Below are positions 10,536 to 19,652 of a stretch of 64,000 bases of DNA, in pieces. Both the position numbers and the translations under genes were made by a program. The DNA is from Herbidospora mongoliensis (lineage in GTDB: Bacteria; Actinomycetota; Actinomycetes; Streptosporangiales; Streptosporangiaceae). The notes under the pieces are model-generated. The model did no database searches. It saw nothing but the letters and a program-made list of their open reading frames with translations, and was not told where the DNA came from. The DNA is taken from assembly GCF_001570545.1 (NCBI RefSeq), contig NZ_BBXD01000011.1, positions 675,781-739,780 on the forward strand, in the 5' to 3' direction. The first letter of the stretch is position 1. Each line of letters opens with the position of its first letter.

Positions 10536-10751
10536 ATGCAGTACGCGACGGAGAGCGAGATCCGCTCGACGATCACCTCGGCACGCGTCACGGACCCGGG
10601 TATCGGGATCCAGTTCGACGACCGGGTGAGCCGCGGTGACCTGCCCGCCCTGGTCAGCCTGATCTCCAGTATCGTCCGGCTGTTCCTGGGGCTGGCCAAG
10701 AAGATCGACGACGAGACGGCATCCCGGGTGGCGCGCTCCTACCTGGCCTGA
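10536..10751 (+). CDS. small hypothetical protein (71 aa)
   Basis: A 71-residue soluble protein, MQYATESEIRSTI at the start, with an amphipathic helix LVSLISSIVRLFLGLAKKI in the middle. A GGAGGAGGG purine block precedes the ATG, with a second AGG 4 bases from it. It ends 13 bases before the esterase gene, so the two are probably co-transcribed. I recognise no family. It is divergent from the histidine kinase operon across 138 bases. Confidence 0.6.
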   Translation: MQYATESEIRSTITSARVTDPGIGIQFDDRVSRGDLPALVSLISSIVRLFLGLAKKIDDETASRVARSYLA

Positions 10752-10764
10752 TACGCATGGGTTC

Positions 10765-11688
10765 ATGACGTTTCACCCAAATTTGGACCCTGATCTGCGC
10801 GCCTTTCTGGAAAAGACTCCACTGCTCTCGTACGACCTGAACACCGCCGACCTGGCGGAGATCCGCCGGGCCCGGGCCGCCGCGTGCCTACCGCCGGGGT
10901 CCGGGACCGAGGTGACCGACGTCGACGCCGACGGGCTGCGGCTGCGCGTCTACCGTCCGGCCGGCGCGGGCGACGAACCGCTGCCGTGTCTCTATTGGAT
11001 CCACGGCGGCGGCATGGTGCTCGGCCTGCCGGAGATGGACGACTCCCGGATCTCCCGCTTCGTCGAGGCTCTCGGCTGCATGGCGGTCTCGGTGGACTAC
11101 CGGCTGGCGCCCGAGCACCCGTACCCGATCCCCCTCGACGACTGTTACCGGGGCCTGGTGTCGACGGCCTCGATGCCGGGGGTGGACGCCGGCCGCTTGG
11201 TGATCGGCGGGAACTCGGCGGGCGGCGGGCTGGCGGCCGGGTGCGCGCTGATGGCCCGGGACCGTGGCGGGCCGTCGCTGCGGCTGCAGCTGCTGCTGTG
11301 CCCGATGCTCGACGACCGCGACGACACGGCGTCGGCGGCGCAGTTCGAGGAGGCGATCGTGTGGCCGCGCGGCAGCAACCGGTTCGGCTGGTCGGCCTAC
11401 CTGGGCGACCTGACCGAGACGCCGGTCTACGCCGCCCCGGCCCGCGCGACCGACCTGTCGGGCCTGCCGCCCGCCTACATCGACGTCGGTGAGCTGGAGG
11501 TCTTCCGCGACGAGGACGCGCTCTACGCGCTGCGCCTGGCGGCGGCCGGGGTGCCGGTCGAGTTCCACCTGTGGCCGGGGGCCTTCCACGGATTCGCCGG
11601 TGCGGTGCCGCACTCCCCCATCGGACGGCGCTCCACCGAAGAGCAGATCGAGGCGCTGCGGCGCGGTTTTGTCGGTGGGGATATCTAG
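10765..11688 (+). CDS. alpha/beta hydrolase of the hormone-sensitive lipase family
   Basis: A 307-residue esterase with the two family signatures: oxyanion-hole motif HGGGM at residues 80-84, and nucleophile motif GNSAGG with Ser151. The acid residue is likely the Asp in YIDVGELEVFRDED, and the catalytic His is in GAFHGFAG. No signal peptide is present, so it acts in the cytoplasm. Members hydrolyse short acyl esters; the natural substrate is unknown. The WYL regulator starts 11 bases after its stop, suggesting an operon in which the regulator controls the esterase. Confidence 0.9.
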   Translation: MTFHPNLDPDLRAFLEKTPLLSYDLNTADLAEIRRARAAACLPPGSGTEVTDVDADGLRLRVYRPAGAGDEPLPCLYWIHGGGMVLGLPEMDDSRISRFVEALGCMAVSVDYRLAPEHPYPIPLDDCYRGLVSTASMPGVDAGRLVIGGNSAGGGLAAGCALMARDRGGPSLRLQLLLCPMLDDRDDTASAAQFEEAIVWPRGSNRFGWSAYLGDLTETPVYAAPARATDLSGLPPAYIDVGELEVFRDEDALYALRLAAAGVPVEFHLWPGAFHGFAGAVPHSPIGRRSTEEQIEALRRGFVGGDI

Positions 11689-11698
11689 GCTGCCGCGT

Positions 11699-12394
11699 GT
11701 GAACCGTACGGATCGGCTTTACGCCCTCGTCGAGGACCTGCGGGCCGTCTCGCCCCGGCCCCGGTCTGCCCGTGAGCTGGCCGAGAGGTTCGAGGTCAGC
11801 GTGCGCACCATCGAGCGCGACGTCGCCGCGCTCCAGGAGGCCCGCTTCCCCATCTACGCCGAGTTCGGCCGCCGGGGCGGCTACGTGCTCGACACCCGCC
11901 TGTCGCTGCCACCACTCAACTTCACCCCGGAGGAGGCGGTCGCCATCGCGATCGCCCTCAGCCACGAGGAGTTGCCGTTCGCCGACCAGGCCAGAAGCGC
12001 CCTGCGCAAGGTGATGGCGGCGATGCCCGACGGCGAGGGCGAACGCGCCAAAGCGCTGGCCGAACGGGTCCAGCAGATCCGCGACGACGACCGCCCGGCC
12101 GACCCGATCGCGACCGTCATCGACACGGCCGTCCTGACGGGCGTGGTGCTGCGGATCGGCTACGCCGACGCGAAGGGCGTGTCGAGCGAACGCGAGGTCG
12201 AACCCGGGGTCTTCGTCGGCAACCGCCGAGGCGAGTGGTATCTGGTGGGCTGGTGCCGGCTCCGCGAGGCGGTCCGCGTCTTCCGCCTCGACCGCATCGC
12301 CGACGCGGAGACCACCGGCGAACGCGCCCCGACCCGCCCCCCGGCCACCTTCGCCGCGGAGGCGGGTCTCCTGCGGCAGCCCGCGTTGAGCTGA
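11699..12394 (+). CDS. WYL-domain transcriptional regulator (YafY/DeoR-like)
   Basis: A 231-residue regulator starting at GTG 11699. The N-terminal HTH_11-type domain contains RSARELAERFEVSVRTIERD, followed by the wing RGGYVLDTRLSLPPL. A helical linker leads to the WYL domain (residues 140-215), including EWYLVGWCRLREAVRVFRLD. WYL domains bind small ligands or nucleic acid, and these proteins act as repressors or activators. It lacks a long C-terminal WCX extension, making it a compact family member. It is probably co-transcribed with the esterase. Confidence 0.87.
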   Translation: MNRTDRLYALVEDLRAVSPRPRSARELAERFEVSVRTIERDVAALQEARFPIYAEFGRRGGYVLDTRLSLPPLNFTPEEAVAIAIALSHEELPFADQARSALRKVMAAMPDGEGERAKALAERVQQIRDDDRPADPIATVIDTAVLTGVVLRIGYADAKGVSSEREVEPGVFVGNRRGEWYLVGWCRLREAVRVFRLDRIADAETTGERAPTRPPATFAAEAGLLRQPALS

Positions 12395-12407
12395 CTCCTG
12401 GTGACGA

Positions 12408-12779
12408 TCAGAAGTCGAAGACGCTCCCGGTCACGCTGATCAGCCCGCAGCGGTTACCGAAGGTCTTCTGCCACGAAACCCGTTGTCCCTCCCAGATCCC
12501 GGTCGCGGTGACCGCGTGCGGGTGGTACTCCTTCGTGCAGATGGCGTCGGGGTTCACGTTGAGCGCCTCGAACCGGCCCCCGACCGAACGCAGCAGCTCA
12601 CACGCCTCGGCGGCTTTCGGATGCAGGCTTCCGACACCGCCGCAGATCAATGTGGTGGTCACCGGCGCCCCACCGGCGACGCTCCGGCTGAGCACGAGGG
12701 CCGAGGGCGCCTCGGCGGCGGCGGGTGAGGCGGCGAACAGCGGAATCGCGATGAGGGCCGCGGCGAGAACAGTACGCAT
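12408..12779 (-). CDS. secreted subtilisin-inhibitor-like (SSI family) protease inhibitor
   Basis: A precursor of 123 residues. A signal peptide (MRTVLAAALIAIPLFAASPAAA) ends near residue 22. The mature part matches the Streptomyces subtilisin inhibitor family: LVLSRS near the start, two cysteine pairs (LICGG/EACELL and AICTKEY/NRCGLI), and the conserved tail TGSVFDF. Aligning CTKEYHP with the SSI reactive-site loop CPMVYDP puts Lys at P1, which in this family usually means trypsin-like specificity. ATG 12779 has GGAG 5 bases upstream. It is probably exported and dimeric, controlling secreted serine proteases. It converges on the WYL gene. Confidence 0.88.
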   Translation of the reverse strand: MRTVLAAALIAIPLFAASPAAAEAPSALVLSRSVAGGAPVTTTLICGGVGSLHPKAAEACELLRSVGGRFEALNVNPDAICTKEYHPHAVTATGIWEGQRVSWQKTFGNRCGLISVTGSVFDF

Positions 12780-12900
12780 GTGATCTCCATTTCTTTCCTG
12801 ATAGTTACGGATGGTAGTCACCAATGATCAAGGAGTCATGGAGTGTCGCGAAATGATCACGGCCGGTCTCGGGGCGGGCCGATGACGCGATCATGAAAGC

Positions 12901-14901
12901 GTGCGCAAGCGGTGGTGGCTCTGGATTCCGGCGATCGTCCTGGCAGGCGTCATCGGGGCGCTCTACCTGCTGGGTTCGCACGCCTCCGGCACCCAGATCG
13001 GCAACCCCATCCGGGCACATGACGGGAACGTTCCCGCGATGGCGTTCGGGCGGATCGGCGGGCTTCCCATCGCCGTGTCCGGTGGAGAGGACGGCACCAT
13101 CCGCGTGTGGGACCTGACCGCCGGCGCGCAGCGCGGTCCCGCGCTGGGAGGCGGGGGCGACGAGGTGACCGCCCTCGCGTTCGGCGAGGCGGGCGGCGTC
13201 CCGATCGTCGTCACCGGCGGATACGACGGCGTCCAGGTGTGGGATCTGACCACCGGGAAGCGGCGTGGCCCCAGTTTCGGCTCGCCCGACGTGAGCGTGC
13301 GTTCGGTGGCGCTGGGGGAGGTGGACGGCGTCCCGGTCGCCGTCTCCGGCGCGGACGACGGCGCCATCAGGGTCTGGGACGTGGCCACCGGCGAACAGCT
13401 CGGCCCCGCGCTCACCGGCCACGGCGACACCGTGAACGCGGTGGCGTTCGGCCGGATCGACGGCGCCCCGATCGCCGTCTCCGGCGGCGACGACGGCACC
13501 GTACGCGTCTGGGACCTGACCACCGGGAAGCAGCGCGGGCCCGTGCTGGACCCGAATCCGGGCTGCTGTTCCAGGGTCGTCGTGACGGTGGCGTTCGGGG
13601 AGGTCGAGGGTGTCCCGATCGCCGTCTCCGGCGAGTACAGGTCGGTGCGGGTCTGGAACCTGGCGACGGGCAAGCCCTACCGCAAAGCTCTCAAGGGCGA
13701 TCACGGCATCGTCAACGCGGTGGCGTTCGGGCAGGTGAACGGCGTTCCGGTCGCGGTCGCCGGCGGAGACGACACCCTGCTGCGGATGTGGAGCCTCAAC
13801 AGCGGCAGGCGGGTCGACCCGTTCCGGGGCCGGGAACCCGCGCCCCTCCACTCGACCATGTCCTTGGCGTTCGGGCGGGTCGGCGGGGCGTCCGTGGCCG
13901 TCACCGGCCTCAGCGACGGGACCGTCCGCGTCTGGGACCTCGCCGGCGGCGGCCAGCGTGGCCCTGCGATGCGCGGCCACACGGGTGACGCGCACGCGGT
14001 GGCGTTCGGAGAGGTGGACGGGGCGCAGGTGGCCATCTCCGCGGGTGACGACGACGTCGTCCGGGTCTGGGACCTCACCGGCGGCACGCAGCGCGGCCCG
14101 GCCCTGGCGGGCCACTCCGGCGACGTGAACGCGGTGGCTTTCACCCGCCTGGAGGACACCCCGGTCGCCGTCTCCGGCGGACAGGACGGCAGCCTGCGCG
14201 TCTGGGACCTGACCACCGGGAAGCAGCACGGCCCCCGCCTGGAGGCCGAGGCCCGCGCCGGGAGCGGGTGGATCTTCGCGGTGGCGTCCGGGCGGATCGA
14301 CGGCTCTCCCGTCGTCGTCTCGGCCGGTGACGACGACATCGTGCGGGTCTGGGACCTGACCACCGGGAGACAGCGCGTCCCGCCGCTCGAGGGCCACACC
14401 CGTGGCGTGTGGGCGCTGGCGTTCGGAGAGCTGGACGGCACCCCGGTCGCCGTCTCGGGCGGCGCCGACGCCACCATCCGGATCTGGGACCTGACCACCG
14501 GGGAGCAGCGCGGCGCCCCCATGAAGGGCCACACCTCGCCGGTGCGGGCGCTGGCGTTCGGCCAGGTGGACGGGGCGCCCGTCGTCGTCTCCGGCGGTGA
14601 CGACGACACGGTGCGGTTCTGGGATCCGCGGACCGGCGCCGAGCGCTCGCCGGCCCAGAAGGACGTCCTGCGCGTCTCGTCGATGACCTTCGGGGAGGTG
14701 GACGGCACCCCGGTCGCCGTCTCCGGCGCCTGGGACGGGACGGCCCGGGTCTGGGACCTGACCACCGGCGCCCAGCGCGGCGGCGCGCTGAACGCCCGGG
14801 CCGGATTCGTGAACGCGGTGGCCTTCGGGCGGTCGGACGACGCCCCGGTCCTCCTCACCGGCGGGGAGGACGGCGCGATCCGCTACTGGCGGCTGAAATG
14901 A
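12901..14901 (+). CDS. membrane-anchored WD40-repeat protein, 14 repeats
   Basis: A 666-residue protein starting at GTG. Residues 4-25 form one transmembrane segment after three basic residues; the rest is built of WD40 repeats of about 44 residues. I count 14 blade endings of the type RVWDLTTG (variants VWN, MWS, YWR at blades 5, 6 and 14), enough for two seven-bladed propellers. Each blade carries VAFGxxDGxPVAVSGGDDGT. Repeats are similar in DNA as well as protein, suggesting recent amplification. No kinase or enzymatic domain is attached, so it is likely an outside-facing interaction scaffold. The partner is unknown. Confidence 0.92.
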   Translation: MRKRWWLWIPAIVLAGVIGALYLLGSHASGTQIGNPIRAHDGNVPAMAFGRIGGLPIAVSGGEDGTIRVWDLTAGAQRGPALGGGGDEVTALAFGEAGGVPIVVTGGYDGVQVWDLTTGKRRGPSFGSPDVSVRSVALGEVDGVPVAVSGADDGAIRVWDVATGEQLGPALTGHGDTVNAVAFGRIDGAPIAVSGGDDGTVRVWDLTTGKQRGPVLDPNPGCCSRVVVTVAFGEVEGVPIAVSGEYRSVRVWNLATGKPYRKALKGDHGIVNAVAFGQVNGVPVAVAGGDDTLLRMWSLNSGRRVDPFRGREPAPLHSTMSLAFGRVGGASVAVTGLSDGTVRVWDLAGGGQRGPAMRGHTGDAHAVAFGEVDGAQVAISAGDDDVVRVWDLTGGTQRGPALAGHSGDVNAVAFTRLEDTPVAVSGGQDGSLRVWDLTTGKQHGPRLEAEARAGSGWIFAVASGRIDGSPVVVSAGDDDIVRVWDLTTGRQRVPPLEGHTRGVWALAFGELDGTPVAVSGGADATIRIWDLTTGEQRGAPMKGHTSPVRALAFGQVDGAPVVVSGGDDDTVRFWDPRTGAERSPAQKDVLRVSSMTFGEVDGTPVAVSGAWDGTARVWDLTTGAQRGGALNARAGFVNAVAFGRSDDAPVLLTGGEDGAIRYWRLK

Positions 14902-14977
14902 CAGCTGAACATTCGGCCGGAATCCGAAACCAACAATGGCGGCGCCCCCGCACATCCGGGTGAGTTAGCCTCTGACC

Positions 14978-15187
14978 ATGAGAAAACTGGTTGAATTACT
15001 GGGCTTCTTATTCCTCATTCAGGGCGCCGGCGGTCTGGTCTATGAATGGATCGGCTGGTTCCGTCTCTGGGTCGTCGTGAGATACCTCGATTTCCTCCAG
15101 GGTTACGAGATCGTGGCGAACATCGGCCTGATCGTGCTCGGCCTGCTGGTGCTGACGGTGGCCTGGAGCGTCAGCAGGAAGGCCTGA
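14978..15187 (+). CDS. small membrane protein (69 aa)
   Basis: A 69-residue protein with two predicted membrane segments (LVELLGFLFLIQGAGGLVY and IVANIGLIVLGLLVLTVAW) separated by an aromatic loop (EWIGWFRLWVVVRYLDF). It ends 7 bases before the YqeB-like gene, so the two are likely co-transcribed. Leu codons 7 and 11 are TTA, the rarest Leu codon in such genomes. In Streptomyces TTA codons make translation depend on the bldA tRNA; whether that holds in this organism is inference. No family is recognised. Confidence 0.62.
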   Translation: MRKLVELLGFLFLIQGAGGLVYEWIGWFRLWVVVRYLDFLQGYEIVANIGLIVLGLLVLTVAWSVSRKA

Positions 15188-15194
15188 CCTGAAG

Positions 15195-15881
15195 ATGGCG
15201 GCGCGAACCCCCACTGTGGTGGGTGAACCGTTGTGGCTGACCGTCGTGGCCTGGACCGTCCTGCCCGTGGCCGGGGCGGGGCTCGGCTGGCTGGTGAAAG
15301 TCGCCGGGGTGTGGGCGGCCGAACTGCCGTGGGCCCCCTACCAGGAGATCGTCGATGTGGTGGTGCAACTAGTGCCCGAGCCGTGGCTGACGCTCGTGAT
15401 GTGCGTCGTCGGCGGGCTCGCGGGCCTGGTCGGGGCGTTCCTGCTGCGCCGCGCGGGGCTGTCGGTGACGCTCGACGGCGACGTGGTGCTGCTGCGGCGG
15501 GCGGCCTTCACCCAGGAGGTGCCCCGGGCCGACGTGGCGTCGGTGTTCTGGGAGGAGGGCCACCTCGTCCTGCTGCGTCCCGGCGGCGGCGAGGTGGCCC
15601 GCGAACCGTGGGATCTGAGCGTCGGGCCGATGACCGAGGCGTTCCGCCGCCACGGCTACACCTGGCTGGAGAGCGACCCGCACCGCGCGGATTTCCGCGA
15701 ATGGACCCCCGGCGAACCCGAACTCGACGCGCCCGTCAACGCGGTCCTGCGGGCCCGGCAGATCGTGCGCGAGAAAGTCGGCGACGGCGACGCGGTCCGC
15801 GAACTCCGCGACGAGCTGGCGAAACTCGGCGTCGTGGTGCGCGACGCGGAGAAAGCGCAGTTCTGGCGGAGAATTCCTTAG
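15195..15881 (+). CDS. YqeB-like membrane protein
   Basis: A 228-residue protein with two transmembrane segments (residues 12-40 and 65-90). A cytoplasmic domain follows, in which a PH-like stretch (LSVTLDGDVVLLRRAAFTQ then VPRADVASVFWEEGHLVLL) precedes a basic helical tail ending AEKAQFWRRIP. This arrangement matches actinobacterial proteins annotated as YqeB family, whose function is unknown. It is coupled to the small upstream membrane gene and converges on a histidine kinase 65 bases away. A short CCGGC-GAAA-GCCGG hairpin lies in that gap (15884-15897). Confidence 0.7.
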   Translation: MAARTPTVVGEPLWLTVVAWTVLPVAGAGLGWLVKVAGVWAAELPWAPYQEIVDVVVQLVPEPWLTLVMCVVGGLAGLVGAFLLRRAGLSVTLDGDVVLLRRAAFTQEVPRADVASVFWEEGHLVLLRPGGGEVAREPWDLSVGPMTEAFRRHGYTWLESDPHRADFREWTPGEPELDAPVNAVLRARQIVREKVGDGDAVRELRDELAKLGVVVRDAEKAQFWRRIP

Positions 15882-15945
15882 TCCCGGCGAAAGCCGGAAT
15901 GGCGGATATCGAAGTCAGTAGCATTTCCGCGCCGCGGACTTCGGC

Positions 15946-17046
15946 CTACAGGCACGGCAGTCGGATCGTCACGATCAGCCCGCCGCCCGCTCTCGGGCGG
16001 GCCTCCGCCGTTCCGCCGTGGGCTCTCGCGATGGCCCGCACGATCGACAGGCCCAGGCCCGCGCCCCGTGCCGAGCCCGTGCGGTCGGCGTCGAGGCGGA
16101 TGAAGGGGTCGAACAGCCGGGCGGCCTGGGCGGGGGCGATCTCGCGGCCGGTGTTCTCCACCGACACGTACGAATGACCGGCCGCGTTGCCCGTGCGGAC
16201 GGTCACCTCGGCGCGGTCGTCGTTGTAGGCCACCGCGTTGTCGACCAGGTTGCGGATCATCCGCTCGAGCAGCACCCCGTCACCCACCACGGGCGCGGGA
16301 AACTGGCGGGGCAGGGTCAGACCGTGCGCCAGCAGGGAGGGGTGCGCGAGTTCGGCCAGGTCGCCGGGCTCCTTGCCGGTCAGGTCGCGTTCGCTCAGCG
16401 CGAGGGTCAGCAGGCCCTCGATCAGGCGTTCCTGGCGGGAGTTGGACGCGAGCAGCTCGTCGCGCACCGGGCGCAGCGCCGCCGGGATCAGCCCGTCCGA
16501 CATGGAGACCTGGAGCAGCGCGCGGTTGATGGCCAGCGGGGTGCGCAGTTCGTGGGAGGCGTTGGCGACGAAGCGGCGCTGGCCGTCGAAGGCGTTGTCG
16601 AGGCGTTCCAGCATGGAGTCGAACGTGTCGGCCAGGTCTTTGATCTCGTCGTTCGGGCCGGCCATCGAGATGCGCCGGTGGAGGGTGTCGGTGGACAGGC
16701 GGCGAGCCGTCTCGGTGACGCGTTGCAGCGGGTCGAGGGCGCGCTTGGCCACGTACCAGCCGACCATCAGGCCGCCCAGGCCGACGAGCACGGCGGCGAG
16801 CAGCGACCACTGGACCAGGGAGCCCAGCACCGTCTCGTGGTAGTCGTCGACCTGCTTGTTGAAGTAGAAGAGCTGCTTGTCGCCGGTGAGCGGCGGCAGG
16901 TCGTCGAGGGGCAGCCGGATCGTGACGCGGCGGCTGAGCTGGTTGCTGACGATGATGTAGTTGATCATCACGAGGGCCAGCGCGGCGGCGCAGAACAGGC
17001 CGCCGTAGACGAGGGTGAGCCGCACCCTGACCGGCACGCGGGTCAC
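15946..17046 (-). CDS. sensor histidine kinase (OmpR/EnvZ-type partner)
   Basis: A 366-residue kinase. A first membrane segment (residues 8-35), an extracytoplasmic loop of about 45 residues and a second segment (residues 78-103) form the sensor. A HAMP domain (104-157) follows, then the dimerisation/phosphotransfer region with His165 in ANASHELRTPLAINR. The ATPase domain has N-box NLVDNAVAYN and G-boxes GAGLGLSIVRAI and AGGGLIVTIRL. GTG 17046 overlaps the response-regulator stop (GTGA). It is the last gene of the export operon starting at 21168, so it likely senses a signal linked to that transporter. Confidence 0.91.
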   Translation of the reverse strand: MTRVPVRVRLTLVYGGLFCAAALALVMINYIIVSNQLSRRVTIRLPLDDLPPLTGDKQLFYFNKQVDDYHETVLGSLVQWSLLAAVLVGLGGLMVGWYVAKRALDPLQRVTETARRLSTDTLHRRISMAGPNDEIKDLADTFDSMLERLDNAFDGQRRFVANASHELRTPLAINRALLQVSMSDGLIPAALRPVRDELLASNSRQERLIEGLLTLALSERDLTGKEPGDLAELAHPSLLAHGLTLPRQFPAPVVGDGVLLERMIRNLVDNAVAYNDDRAEVTVRTGNAAGHSYVSVENTGREIAPAQAARLFDPFIRLDADRTGSARGAGLGLSIVRAIARAHGGTAEARPRAGGGLIVTIRLPCL

Positions 17047-17696
17047 AGGCGGTATCCCGCGCCGGTGATCGTCTCGATGACGGGCGGGTCGCCGAGCTTC
17101 TTGCGCAGGGTCATGACGGTGACTCTCACGGAGTTGGTGAAGTAGCTGATGTTCTCGTCCCAGGCCTTCTCCAGCAGGTCCTCCGCGCTGACGACCGTCC
17201 CGTCGGCCCGAAGAAGGATCTCCAGCACGGCGAACTCCTTCGGGCTGAGACCGACGTAGCGCCCGTCCCTGAACACCTCGCGGCGCGCCGGGTCGAGCGT
17301 CACCCCGGCCCGCGCCAGCACCGGCAGGTGCGCCGACGGCACCCGCCGGGCCAGCGCCCGGAGGCGGGCGACCAGCTCGGGGAAGTCGAAGGGCTTGGGC
17401 AGATAGTCGTCGGCGCCGATCGACAGGCCTTCGACCTTCGAACGCAGGTCGCCCGCCGCGGTCAGCATGATGATGCGGGCCGGGATCCGTTCGGCGACCA
17501 GGCGGCGGCACACGTCGTCACCGTGCACCGCCGGAAGGTCGCGGTCGAGCACGATGACGTCGTAGTCGTTGGTCATCGCGCGTTCCAGGGCGGCGTCGCC
17601 GTCGTGCACGACGTCCACCGCCATCGTCTCCCGGCGCAGCCCGGCCGCGACGACCCGGGCCAGCACCTTCTCGTCTTCGGCCACCAATACGCGCAT
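17043..17696 (-). CDS. OmpR/PhoB-type response regulator
   Basis: A 217-residue regulator. The receiver domain begins MRVLVAEDEK with phosphoacceptor Asp51 in VIVLDRDLP, switch Thr in MLTAAG and Lys in PKPFDF. The C-terminal winged helix contains LSPKEFAVLEILLRADG and SVRVTVMTLRKKL. ATG 17696 is favoured over 17705 because AGGA lies 8 bases upstream of it. It overlaps the kinase by 4 bases and sits 35 bases after the MacB-type permease, so it probably regulates its own transport operon. Confidence 0.93.
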   Translation of the reverse strand: MRVLVAEDEKVLARVVAAGLRRETMAVDVVHDGDAALERAMTNDYDVIVLDRDLPAVHGDDVCRRLVAERIPARIIMLTAAGDLRSKVEGLSIGADDYLPKPFDFPELVARLRALARRVPSAHLPVLARAGVTLDPARREVFRDGRYVGLSPKEFAVLEILLRADGTVVSAEDLLEKAWDENISYFTNSVRVTVMTLRKKLGDPPVIETITGAGYRL

Positions 17697-17731
17697 GGTC
17701 CGCATCCTGCCGGTGCGGGGGTAAACACCGG

Positions 17732-18922
17732 TTAAGCACTGCTGAGGGCGAGGGTGGGCGACATGCGGGCGGCGCGCATCGCCGGATAGATCCCGGCGAC
17801 CGTCCCGACGAGCAGCGTCGCCGCCATCGCCCCGCCCGGCGCCCAGACCGGCACCGTCGGGGGCAACCCCATCCAGGTCGCGTACGCCACCGTCACCGCC
17901 CCGCCCAGCAGAGCTCCGGCCACACCACCGAGCCCCGACAGCAGCAGCGACTCGGTGAGGAACTGCCCGCGCACCTGCCCCCGGGTCGCCCCGAGCGAAC
18001 GGCGCAGCCCGATCTCCCGGCGCCTCTCCAGCACCGAGATGACCATCGTGTTGGCCACCCCCACCCCGCCGACGAGCAGCGCGACCGCGCCGATCCCCAG
18101 CAGCAGGCTGGTGAACGCCGAGTCGGCCGCGGCCCGCGCCGCCAGCGCGTCGGACGGCCTGCTGACCTCGACCTCCTCCGGGCTCTCCGGACTCGCTGTC
18201 GCCGGAAGAACGGCCCGGACCGCGTCGACCTGGTCGGGGTCGGTCCGCGTGTAGATCGTGGTCGGGTGCCCGTCGAAGTTCAGGTACGTGGCCGCCGCCC
18301 CGAACCCGACCAGCGCCGACCGGTCGACCTCCGGCGCCAGCGGCGACGCCGCGAGGATCCCGACGACCGTCCACCACCGGCCGCCGATCCACACCTGCTC
18401 CCCGGCGGCCCGCACCCCGAGCCGCTCCGAGGCCACCGCCCCGAGCACGACGGCCCGCTGCTCGGCGGTCGCCTCGTTCAGCCAGACACCGGTCGCCGGA
18501 GAGGTCTGCAGCGCCCGCAGCAGGTCCTCCGACGCGGCCCGGGTGGTCAGCCCGCCGGTCTGGTGCGGGTCGATCCGGTCGGTGCGGTAGACGGGGTTCC
18601 CGGTGTCGCCGGTCGCGCCCGCCACCTGGACGGGCCCGATCCGCCCGACCATCGCCGGCGCCGTCTCCGGCAGCGAGGTCGGCTCACCGAACAGGCTCTG
18701 CCCGGGGGTGACCCGCAGCAGGTTGGTGCCGAGCCGGTCGAGCTCGGCCAGCAACTGGGCCTTGGACGACGACGACACCCCCACGACGGCCACCATGGTC
18801 GCGATGCCGATGGCGATCCCGAGCGCCGACAGCACCGCCCGCGCGGGCCGCGCCCGCAGCCCCGCCGCACCGACCCTGACCAGGTCGCCCCACGTGAGCC
18901 GGGCCGGTCGCAGCTCAGCCAT
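17732..18922 (-). CDS. MacB/FtsX-type ABC transporter permease
   Basis: A 396-residue membrane subunit of the MacB type. One transmembrane helix sits near residues 25-48 ([22 protein letters not shown]), followed by a large extracytoplasmic MacB-PCD domain (residues 50-265). Three helices at the C-terminus complete the FtsX fold, with the conserved coupling segment [20 protein letters not shown] near residue 300. Such permeases use mechanotransmission to export peptides, antibiotics or lipoproteins rather than a classic alternating-access pathway. It overlaps the ATPase gene by 8 bases. The substrate is unknown. Confidence 0.92.
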   Translation of the reverse strand: MAELRPARLTWGDLVRVGAAGLRARPARAVLSALGIAIGIATMVAVVGVSSSSKAQLLAELDRLGTNLLRVTPGQSLFGEPTSLPETAPAMVGRIGPVQVAGATGDTGNPVYRTDRIDPHQTGGLTTRAASEDLLRALQTSPATGVWLNEATAEQRAVVLGAVASERLGVRAAGEQVWIGGRWWTVVGILAASPLAPEVDRSALVGFGAAATYLNFDGHPTTIYTRTDPDQVDAVRAVLPATASPESPEEVEVSRPSDALAARAAADSAFTSLLLGIGAVALLVGGVGVANTMVISVLERRREIGLRRSLGATRGQVRGQFLTESLLLSGLGGVAGALLGGAVTVAYATWMGLPPTVPVWAPGGAMAATLLVGTVAGIYPAMRAARMSPTLALSSA

Positions 18923-19652
18923 CGGACACCACCGCCCCGTCGCGCAGCCTGACCCGGCGAGGCGCCGCAGCGGCCACCTCGGCGTCGTGAGTGATGATCA
19001 CCACGGTCGTCCCGGCGGTGTTCAGTTCCCGGAGGAGCGTGAGCACCCCCGAACCGGAGACCGAGTCGAGATTCCCGGTCGGCTCGTCGGCCAGCAGCAG
19101 CGCCGGTTCGCCGACGACGGCACGCGCCACCGCGACCCGCTGCCGCTCGCCACCCGACAGCTCGTTCGGCCGATGACCCAGCCGATGGCCGAGCCCGACC
19201 CGGTCGAGCGCCTCGGCGGCCCTCTCCCTGCGTTCGCGGCGATTCGTCCCGGCGTAGAGGAGTCCCTCGGCGACGTTGTCGAGCGCGGTCACCCCGTCGG
19301 CCAGGTGGAACTGCTGGAACACGAACCCGATTTGCCGGGCCCGCAGAGCCGACAGCTCCCGGTCGGAGAGCGTGGCGACGTCATACCCGGCGATCTTCAC
19401 CGTGCCCTCGGACGGCCGGTCGAGCGTGCCGATGAGGTGCAGCATCGTCGACTTGCCCGACCCCGACGGCCCGACGATGGCCAGCAGTTCCCCCGATTCG
19501 ACATGGAGATCGACCCCGTTCAGGGCGCGCACACCTCCCGAATAGATCTTGGAAGCCCCGGCCAGCTCGATGACGGCGGGCACCTCGGCCGGACCGGCCT
19601 CATCGAGCGCGGTCATCCGACGGACACCCCGGCTTTCATGGATCGCGCTCAT
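18915..19652 (-). CDS. MacB/LolD-type ABC transporter ATP-binding protein
   Basis: A 245-residue ATPase with Walker [10 protein letters not shown] (residues 60-68), Q-loop FVFQQFHL, signature [16 protein letters not shown] and Walker [13 protein letters not shown], followed by the H-loop ITHD. The EPTGNLDS form and the FQQF/L motif are typical of the LolD/MacB subfamily. It lies between the adaptor (4-base ATGA overlap upstream) and the permease (8-base overlap downstream), which makes a complete MacA-MacB-like unit split into ATPase and permease subunits, the usual Gram-positive form. Confidence 0.94.
   Translation of the reverse strand: MSAIHESRGVRRMTALDEAGPAEVPAVIELAGASKIYSGGVRALNGVDLHVESGELLAIVGPSGSGKSTMLHLIGTLDRPSEGTVKIAGYDVATLSDRELSALRARQIGFVFQQFHLADGVTALDNVAEGLLYAGTNRRERRERAAEALDRVGLGHRLGHRPNELSGGERQRVAVARAVVGEPALLLADEPTGNLDSVSGSGVLTLLRELNTAGTTVVIITHDAEVAAAAPRRVRLRDGAVVSDG

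Noticed and set aside
12901..14901. DNA repeats in the WD40 gene as a CRISPR array or satellite
   Set aside because: Unit length is about 132 bases in frame with coding, sequence diverges as protein repeats do, and there are no spacers or cas genes.
12805..14955. Antisense open frame of over 700 codons opposite the WD40 gene
   Set aside because: It is the complement of a repetitive gene; its periodic Gly/Asp/His pattern mirrors the WD40 repeats and encodes no known fold.
15884..15897. CCGGC-GAAA-GCCGG hairpin as terminator between YqeB-like gene and histidine kinase gene
   Set aside because: The stem is only 5 base pairs with no U tract, so it was mentioned but not listed as a terminator.
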